Origin: Rubrobacter sp. | GTDB taxonomy: Bacteria > Actinomycetota > Rubrobacteria > Rubrobacterales > Rubrobacteraceae | DNA: 9,987 nt | Direction: 5' to 3' | Assembly (NCBI GenBank): GCA_013815485.1 | Contig: JACDGB010000038.1 | Location: 1 to 9,987 of the forward strand | Shown here: positions 6,131-9,987 of the stretch, one piece after another | Layout: every line of letters starts with the position of its first letter | Position numbering within the stretch: position 1 is the stretch's first letter | The notes under the pieces: model-generated | Told to the model about the DNA's origin: nothing | Databases searched by the model: none | What the model saw: only the letters and a program-made list of their open reading frames with translations | Position numbers and translations under genes: made by a program

Positions 6131-6207
6131 CGAAGCTCCTTTTCCGAACGGACTGCGCCTTTGCACACAATTCAACCTACCGCTAATCCGGTCCAATCGG
6201 CATCCGA

Positions 6208-6229
6208 CGAAGGTAGAACGAAAGTAGAA
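6208..6229 (-). promoter_or_regulatory. Tandem 11-bp repeat upstream of the membrane-protein operon
   Basis: CGAAGGTAGAA (6208-6218) is followed immediately by CGAAAGTAGAA (6219-6229), one mismatch, and by a partial third copy, CGAAGG, at 6231-6236. The 11-bp period is about one helical turn, as in tandem boxes bound by OmpR/PhoP-type regulators. It lies about 80-100 bases upstream of the ATG at 6130. Function as an operator is inferred from position and periodicity. Confidence 0.4.
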
Positions 6230-6244
6230 TCGAAGGGCTTGTTT

Positions 6245-6256
6245 CGGGTCTACCCG
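6245..6256. promoter_or_regulatory. 12-bp palindrome, possible operator
   Basis: CGGGT-CT-ACCCG is a perfect inverted repeat with a 2-base centre, lying 16 bases from the tandem 11-bp repeats in the gap between the membrane LuxR gene and the membrane-protein gene. It may be a dimeric regulator site, but a repeat of this length could arise by chance. Confidence 0.25.
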
Positions 6257-6280
6257 GTCGTAAACTCTGCGACGCGATGA

Positions 6281-6350
6281 GAGGCGGCACCGTTCGAGAG
6301 CGAGAAATCGGCCGCGGCGCGCACCGCGTTCTCGTTCCGGTGGGAGCCTC
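6281..6350 (-). terminator. Large imperfect hairpin directly after the membrane LuxR gene
   Basis: Nested arms pair as GAGGC/GCCTC (6281-6285 with 6346-6350), CACCG/CGGTG (6288-6292 with 6338-6342) and GAGCGAGAA/TTCTCGTTC (6298-6306 with 6329-6337, one G-T), closing a G+C-rich 22-base loop. The arms begin at the stop codon of the LuxR gene (6350-6352 on the - strand). Placement suggests a transcription terminator insulating the next operon, though no T-run follows. Confidence 0.5.
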
Positions 6351-7126
6351 TAGCCGAGCAGATCCAGCTTCCGCGCCTTGAAGACAGCCTCTGCACGGCC
6401 CTTCGCCCCGAGCTTGCGGTAGATGCTGCTCGCGTGCGCCTTCACGGTACCCACGGTGACGTGCAGGTCGCGGGCGATCTCCCCGTTGGAGCGACCGGAG
6501 GCCAGCAACCCGAGTACTTCGTGTTCGCGCTGGCTCAGGGGCTCGGCGAGGATCGCTTCATCCTCGGAACCGTCCGCAGGATCGCCGGAAGATTCTCCGT
6601 AGGCCCGCAGCAGCTCGTGGCGGTCCCGCTCAAGGAGCGCGTACACCATCGCGCCTTCGCGGGCGGACACCCTAAGATGCCCCTTGCCGGCCAACCCTTC
6701 GAGAAGCTCCGCCGCTTCCTCGACCGTCAACTCGGTGCGCAAAGCGGCCATCGTGGAAGTCAACTCGCCGTCTCGGGCCAGCGCCTCCAGCAACTGCCGC
6801 TGCTTGTCTTCGGCCCGGTTAACGGCGAGAGGGGCCTCGTGCCGGGAATCGTCCCTGGCCGTCACCAACGCTTGCGCGACCGAGATGAGCGGCACGACGA
6901 GACCGAAGATCAGGATGAGCCACCAGAAGCTCGTAACCTCGGCGAACCCTCGGGAAAAGACGACGATGAACACGCCCCACAAGATCATGCCCCAGCCCAA
7001 CACGGGCCGCGCCAGCACCTCCCGGCGTTCGGTCTCGGAGTTCGTGTGGGATAGATCCGATTCGCGCGAAGTTTCCGCGAGAGACCTTTCGTTTTCGGAC
7101 CTGGGACCTTCAGGTATCGAGGACAT
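6350..7126 (-). CDS. Membrane-anchored LuxR-type regulator with a middle winged-helix-like segment
   Basis: 258 residues from ATG 7126 (a G-rich tract lies just upstream); an in-frame GTG at 7162 would add 12 residues without a ribosome binding site. Layout: a polar, Ser/Glu-rich N-terminus (1-40); two hydrophobic helices at about 42-58 and 66-86 forming a membrane hairpin; a segment at about 108-165 that looks like a winged helix (KQRQLLEALARDGELT, TVEEAAELLEGLAGKGHLRV); an acidic linker; and a C-terminal LuxR helix-turn-helix (about 196-256, LSQREHEVLGLLASGRSNGEIA then TVGTVKAHASSIYRKLGAKG). Both ends should be cytoplasmic. There is no receiver domain, so it is probably a one-component regulator sensing a membrane or small-molecule signal. 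It lies between the sugar-acid genes and the membrane-protein operon; either could be a target. Confidence 0.86.
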   Translation of the reverse strand: MSSIPEGPRSENERSLAETSRESDLSHTNSETERREVLARPVLGWGMILWGVFIVVFSRGFAEVTSFWWLILIFGLVVPLISVAQALVTARDDSRHEAPLAVNRAEDKQRQLLEALARDGELTSTMAALRTELTVEEAAELLEGLAGKGHLRVSAREGAMVYALLERDRHELLRAYGESSGDPADGSEDEAILAEPLSQREHEVLGLLASGRSNGEIARDLHVTVGTVKAHASSIYRKLGAKGRAEAVFKARKLDLLG

Positions 7127-7200
7127 CGTCCCCCGATCCGGCGCCGAGCAAATCGCAGTCACGGGACATCGGCCATCCGGGTCCGACCGATGTTTCCCTC

Positions 7201-7220
7201 CGCGTGAGCCGCGTTACGCG
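7201..7220 (-). terminator. Small hairpin downstream of the kduD-type gene
   Basis: CGCGT (7201-7205) and ACGCG (7216-7220) pair around a 10-base loop, 21 bases after the end of the dehydrogenase gene on the - strand. No T-run follows. It may end the sugar-acid transcript or be incidental. Confidence 0.25.
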
Positions 7221-7241
7221 CATCTTTCAATTATTACATCT

Positions 7242-8012
7242 TCATCGTCCCAGCCAACCGCCATCCACCGGCAGGATCGTGCCGTGGATGAAATCTCCCG
7301 CCGCAGAAGACAGGAGAACCACCGCGCCCTTGAGGTCTTCTGGCTCGCCGTAGCGTCCGGCGGGAATGCGGACGAGGAGTGCATCGCTGCGCTCGGTGTC
7401 CTCCCGAATCGCACTCGTCAGTTCGGTGGTGAAGTAGCTCGGCGCGATGGCGTTGACGTTTATGCCGAGGGACGCCCACTCGTTCGCCAATGCCCGCGTG
7501 AGGTTGGCGATGCCGGCCTTCGTCGCGGCGTAGGAGGGCACGGTTATGCCGCCTTGGGAGGAAAGGACGGAGGCTGTGCTGATGATCTTGCCTCCACGTC
7601 CCGCGTCCACGTAATTTCTCGCCGCAGCCTGAGAGAGATAGAAGGCGGCGGAGAGGTTGACGCTGATCACGTCTTCCCAGTCTTCTTCACCGAAGTCGAG
7701 CGCCGGGGCACGCCGAATGAGGCCGGCGTTGTTGACCAGGATGTCGAGGCGACCGAGTTCGGAGACGCATTCGCTCACGATCTCCACGGCGCGTTCCGCT
7801 TTTGTCTCCCGCAGATCGTGGTTCATGGGATGGAAGCAGCGACCGAGCGCGGAGATTTTCTCTCCCGTCTCGTCCACGGGAAGGATGTCGAGGGCGGCCA
7901 CGTCGGCGCCGGCTTCGGCCAGGCCGAGGGCGATGCCCTGTCCGAGCCCACGCGCCGCGCCGGTTACGAGGGCCACTTTACCGTCGAGCTTGAAGTCGTC
8001 GAGGACGCTCAT
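7242..8012 (-). CDS. kduD: KduD-type short-chain dehydrogenase (2-deoxy-D-gluconate / 5-keto-4-deoxyuronate pathway)
   Basis: 256 residues from ATG 8012, giving the usual KduD start (MSVLDDFKLDGKVALVTG). Short-chain dehydrogenase hallmarks are present: TGAARGLG (cofactor loop, about 18-25), NNAGLIRR (about 95-102), a serine in STASVLSSQGG and YAATK as the catalytic Tyr-x-x-x-Lys. The runs LIRRAPALDFGEEDWEDVI, SSQGGITVPSY, NVNAIAP, RIPAGRYGEPEDL and DGGWLGR closely follow E. coli KduD as I remember it. KduD enzymes interconvert keto-deoxy sugar acids with NAD(H) in pectin and hexuronate breakdown; gluconate 5-dehydrogenase is the main alternative. An ATG at 8051 would add 13 untypical residues. 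The start is overlapped (TGATG) by the stop of a 16-codon ORF, and no other ribosome binding site is seen, so translation is probably coupled. Confidence 0.88.
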   Translation of the reverse strand: MSVLDDFKLDGKVALVTGAARGLGQGIALGLAEAGADVAALDILPVDETGEKISALGRCFHPMNHDLRETKAERAVEIVSECVSELGRLDILVNNAGLIRRAPALDFGEEDWEDVISVNLSAAFYLSQAAARNYVDAGRGGKIISTASVLSSQGGITVPSYAATKAGIANLTRALANEWASLGINVNAIAPSYFTTELTSAIREDTERSDALLVRIPAGRYGEPEDLKGAVVLLSSAAGDFIHGTILPVDGGWLGR

Positions 8013-8062
8013 CAGTAGCGGATGTCCCGCGCCTCGATGCCCTTTGTCCATCGCTCATCCAT
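8012..8062 (-). CDS. 16-residue ORF bridging the VOC and kduD-type genes
   Basis: From ATG 8062 to TGA 8014-8012, encoding MDERWTKGIEARDIRY. AAGGAGGT, the strongest ribosome binding site in this operon, lies 6 bases before its ATG, whereas the dehydrogenase start at 8012 has none. The stop overlaps that start as TGATG, and its own start overlaps the end of the VOC gene. The simplest reading is a coupling leader that delivers ribosomes to the dehydrogenase start. It could also be a real small peptide or the relic of a longer gene. No homology is recognised. Confidence 0.4.
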   Translation of the reverse strand: MDERWTKGIEARDIRY

Positions 8063-8516
8063 CACGGACCTCCTTTTCGGCGTTCATGTATAGGGTGGCG
8101 TCTCCGCCTATCTCGTGGATCTCACCTACCACCGAACGGTCGAGCGTGCCCGCGTCGGGGCAGTTGATCTCCACCATGTTGCCCGCCGGATCGCGCACGT
8201 ATAATTGCGCCGCCCCATCAGGCAACTCGTACACGTTCGCATAGTAGCCATCCTCATCCCGCGCGCCAAGCTCCTCCGCCTTCCGGTATACCGCCTCGAA
8301 GTCGTCCACATCCAATCCGAAATGATGAGCACGAGGAGCGGGAGCATCGCTCTGGAACAGGTGCAACTGGAGGTTGCCAACCCGCAACCAGCGCACGGGG
8401 AATGGGAAGTCCGGGGCGGAGACTTCCTCCATCCCGAACATCTCCTTGTAGAAACGCGCCGACTCTTCCAGGTCGCGGGCGTGGACGCTTATGTGCGTGA
8501 AGCCGGTCGCGGACAA
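8055..8516 (-). CDS. VOC-superfamily (glyoxalase/dioxygenase fold) protein
   Basis: 153 residues from a TTG at 8516, only 4 bases after the stop of the aldehyde dehydrogenase gene; no ribosome binding site is seen, consistent with translational coupling. The paired beta-alpha-beta-beta-beta units of the vicinal oxygen chelate fold are evident: GFTHISVHARDLEESARFY (5-23), VRWLRVGNLQLHLFQ (41-55), HHFGLDVDDFEAVY (64-77) and QLYVRDPAGNMVEI (104-117). Likely metal ligands are H8, H52 or Q50, H64/H65 and E116, so it is probably an active metal enzyme. VOC proteins include glyoxalases, epimerases and ring-cleaving dioxygenases. In this position an isomerase or lyase acting on a keto-sugar acid is a reasonable guess, but the reaction is not shown by sequence. 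Confidence 0.85.
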   Translation of the reverse strand: MSATGFTHISVHARDLEESARFYKEMFGMEEVSAPDFPFPVRWLRVGNLQLHLFQSDAPAPRAHHFGLDVDDFEAVYRKAEELGARDEDGYYANVYELPDGAAQLYVRDPAGNMVEINCPDAGTLDRSVVGEIHEIGGDATLYMNAEKEVRDG

Positions 8517-8520
8517 CGGC

Positions 8521-9969
8521 TTATATCGCCCGGATGGCGACGGTCTTCCAGGTGGAGTAGAAGTCCAGTCCGGCCGTTCCCTGCTCTTTCGGCCCGACGC
8601 CGGACTCCTTGACGCCTCCGAACGGAACCTGGAACTCCACGCCAGCGGTCGGCGTGTTGACGTTGACGATGCCGACCTCGGAGCGTTCGGCGAACTCGTG
8701 AGCGTAGCGCAGGGAGCGGGTCGCGATTCCGGCGGTCAGGCCGTAACGGGTGTCGTTGGAAATCTCCACGGCGTGGTCGAAGTCCCGCGCCTTTATAACC
8801 GCGAGGACGGGGCCGAAGATCTCCTCCCGCGCCGTCTCACTCTCGTTGTCCACGTCGGCGACGATGACCGGAGAGATGAAGTACCCATCTTCCTCAGAAC
8901 CCATAGCGCCGCCATCCAGAATCACACGCCCATCACCCTTGGCGGTCTCGATGGCGGCGAGGATATCGTCGTACTGGCTCTTGTTCACCACGGGGCCGGC
9001 GGCGGTGCCGTCGTCGAAAGGATCTCCGAACTTCGTCGCCTCCGTGGCGCTTTTCAATTGCTCGATGAATTCATCGTAGATGCTCTCGACGACTACGGCG
9101 CGGCTCGTGGCGGTGCATTTCTGGCCCGCGTATCCGAAGGCGCTGAAGGCGACCTTTTGGGCGGCGTCCGCGAGGTCGGCGTCCTCCATCACCACGTAGG
9201 GGTTCTTGCCGCCCATCTCCAGTTGGACCTTCTTGCCGACGGCCCGTTCCTGGATGCCGAGGCCCACGCTCGTCGAGCCAGTGAACGAGACGCCCTTCAC
9301 CCGAGGGTCCGTCACCAGAGGATCTCCGACCGCGCCGCCTGAGCCCGTGACCATGTTGACGACCCCGTCCGGCAGACCGGCTTCCGAGAGGATGCGGACA
9401 AGGGCGGCGGCGTTCAGGGCGGCGTTGGAGGCGGGTTTTATCACGATGGTGTTGCCGCAGATCAGGGCTGGCGCCATCTTCCAAGATGGTATCGCCAGCG
9501 GGAAGTTCCACGGCGTGACGAGCGCGATCACCCCGAGCGGCTCCCTCACCGAGCTGATCTGGATTCCGGGCCGCGTCGAGGGCGGCATGGTGCCAGCCAG
9601 ACGCCATCCCTCGGAACCGTAGTATCGAAAGATGGCCGCCGCCCGCGCGGCCTCCATCAAACCTTCCCCCATCGGCTTGCCCGTCTCGCGGGCCATCAGT
9701 CGCGCCAACTCGTCCGTCTTCGACTCGATGATGTCGGCGGCCTTCCACATGATCTCGCCCCGCGCCGAAGGCAGCATGGACTTCCACTCCAAAAGAGCGC
9801 CGGAGGCCGCCTCGACGGCCCTCGAAACCTCTGCGACGCCGGAATTCGGGGTGACGCCAAGCACCTCGGAGGGATTGGAGGGGTTCACTATCTCAGCGGT
9901 CTCGCCCGAGTCGGCGGGCGTCCACTCACCGCCGATAAAGTTCTGGGACTCTATGCGGGATTCGATCAT
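8521..9969 (-). CDS. NAD(P)-dependent aldehyde dehydrogenase, probable 2-oxoglutarate semialdehyde dehydrogenase
   Basis: 482 residues from ATG 9969, with AAGGAGAAGGAAG directly upstream; normal length for the family. Key residues are in place: N155 (PWNF), K178 (IKPA), the cofactor loop GSTSVG (231-236), general base E251 (LEMGGKNP), catalytic C285 (GQKCTATSR) and EEIFGP (382-387). LEMGGKNP with GQKCTATSR and the FRYYGSEGWR region recall the YcbD/GucD-type enzymes of glucarate, galactarate and pentose oxidation, which oxidise 2-oxoglutarate semialdehyde (2,5-dioxopentanoate) to 2-oxoglutarate. Succinate-semialdehyde or other aldehydes remain possible. It is the first gene of the run with the VOC and KduD-type genes; the promoter would lie beyond the right edge of the window. 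The enzyme should be cytoplasmic. Confidence 0.9.
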   Translation of the reverse strand: MIESRIESQNFIGGEWTPADSGETAEIVNPSNPSEVLGVTPNSGVAEVSRAVEAASGALLEWKSMLPSARGEIMWKAADIIESKTDELARLMARETGKPMGEGLMEAARAAAIFRYYGSEGWRLAGTMPPSTRPGIQISSVREPLGVIALVTPWNFPLAIPSWKMAPALICGNTIVIKPASNAALNAAALVRILSEAGLPDGVVNMVTGSGGAVGDPLVTDPRVKGVSFTGSTSVGLGIQERAVGKKVQLEMGGKNPYVVMEDADLADAAQKVAFSAFGYAGQKCTATSRAVVVESIYDEFIEQLKSATEATKFGDPFDDGTAAGPVVNKSQYDDILAAIETAKGDGRVILDGGAMGSEEDGYFISPVIVADVDNESETAREEIFGPVLAVIKARDFDHAVEISNDTRYGLTAGIATRSLRYAHEFAERSEVGIVNVNTPTAGVEFQVPFGGVKESGVGPKEQGTAGLDFYSTWKTVAIRAI

Positions 9970-9987
9970 CTTCCTTCTCCTTTACGC

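Noticed and set aside
6684..8018. A long open frame (444 codons) on the + strand
   Set aside because: It runs antisense across the membrane LuxR and kduD-type genes, has low-complexity, Arg/Ser-rich translation and no domain; it is a G+C-driven shadow.
8491..9342. A 283-codon open frame on the + strand
   Set aside because: Antisense to the aldehyde dehydrogenase gene, whose catalytic motifs are complete; no recognisable protein features.
1..9987. CRISPR array, tRNA, rRNA or insertion sequence
   Set aside because: No regularly spaced repeats, no cloverleaf or rRNA-like stretches and no transposase or integrase gene were seen on either strand.

Overview
The window looks like chromosomal DNA of a high-G+C actinobacterium. 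I infer a Rubrobacter-like or thermoleophilid relative from the F420-type oxidoreductase, the several LuxR-type regulators and the protein style, but no phylogenetic marker is present. Nearly all DNA is coding, on two converging blocks, and most starts have clear AGGAG-type ribosome binding sites.

Left block (1-2359, + strand): the 3' end of a uxaA-like altronate/galactarate dehydratase gene (cut by the window edge), a LuxR-type regulator with a degenerate receiver domain, and a secreted family-18 glycoside hydrolase. Facing these on the - strand are a membrane glycosyltransferase family 2 (start at 3709) and, just downstream, a 47-residue membrane microprotein that is essentially a bare LPXTG sorting signal (2479-2622). 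An inverted repeat at 2431-2471 lies between the convergent ends. Around 3710-4250 is AT-richer non-coding DNA with a plausible promoter for the glycosyltransferase and a frameshifted remnant of a second uxaA 3' end.

Middle block (4251-7126, - strand): a four-helix membrane protein, an NTF2/SnoaL-like protein and an LLM-class F420-type oxidoreductase form a likely operon. Upstream of it lies a LuxR regulator with two membrane helices, separated by a large hairpin and operator-like repeats.

Right block (8012-9969, - strand): an aldehyde dehydrogenase resembling 2-oxoglutarate semialdehyde dehydrogenases, a VOC-fold protein and a KduD-type dehydrogenase. They are packed with 4-bp gaps or overlaps and are clearly one transcript. 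Together with UxaA on the left they suggest breakdown of hexuronates or sugar acids through 2-keto-3-deoxy acids to 2-oxoglutarate.

The most unusual points are: (1) the uxaA 3' end is present twice in direct orientation, bracketing a 3.85-kb cassette of surface-polysaccharide-type genes, which suggests an insertion or a decayed tandem duplication; (2) the stand-alone LPXTG microprotein paired with a processive-type glycosyltransferase; (3) two 16-17-codon ORFs, each with a strong ribosome binding site and each overlapping the start codon of an oxidoreductase gene.
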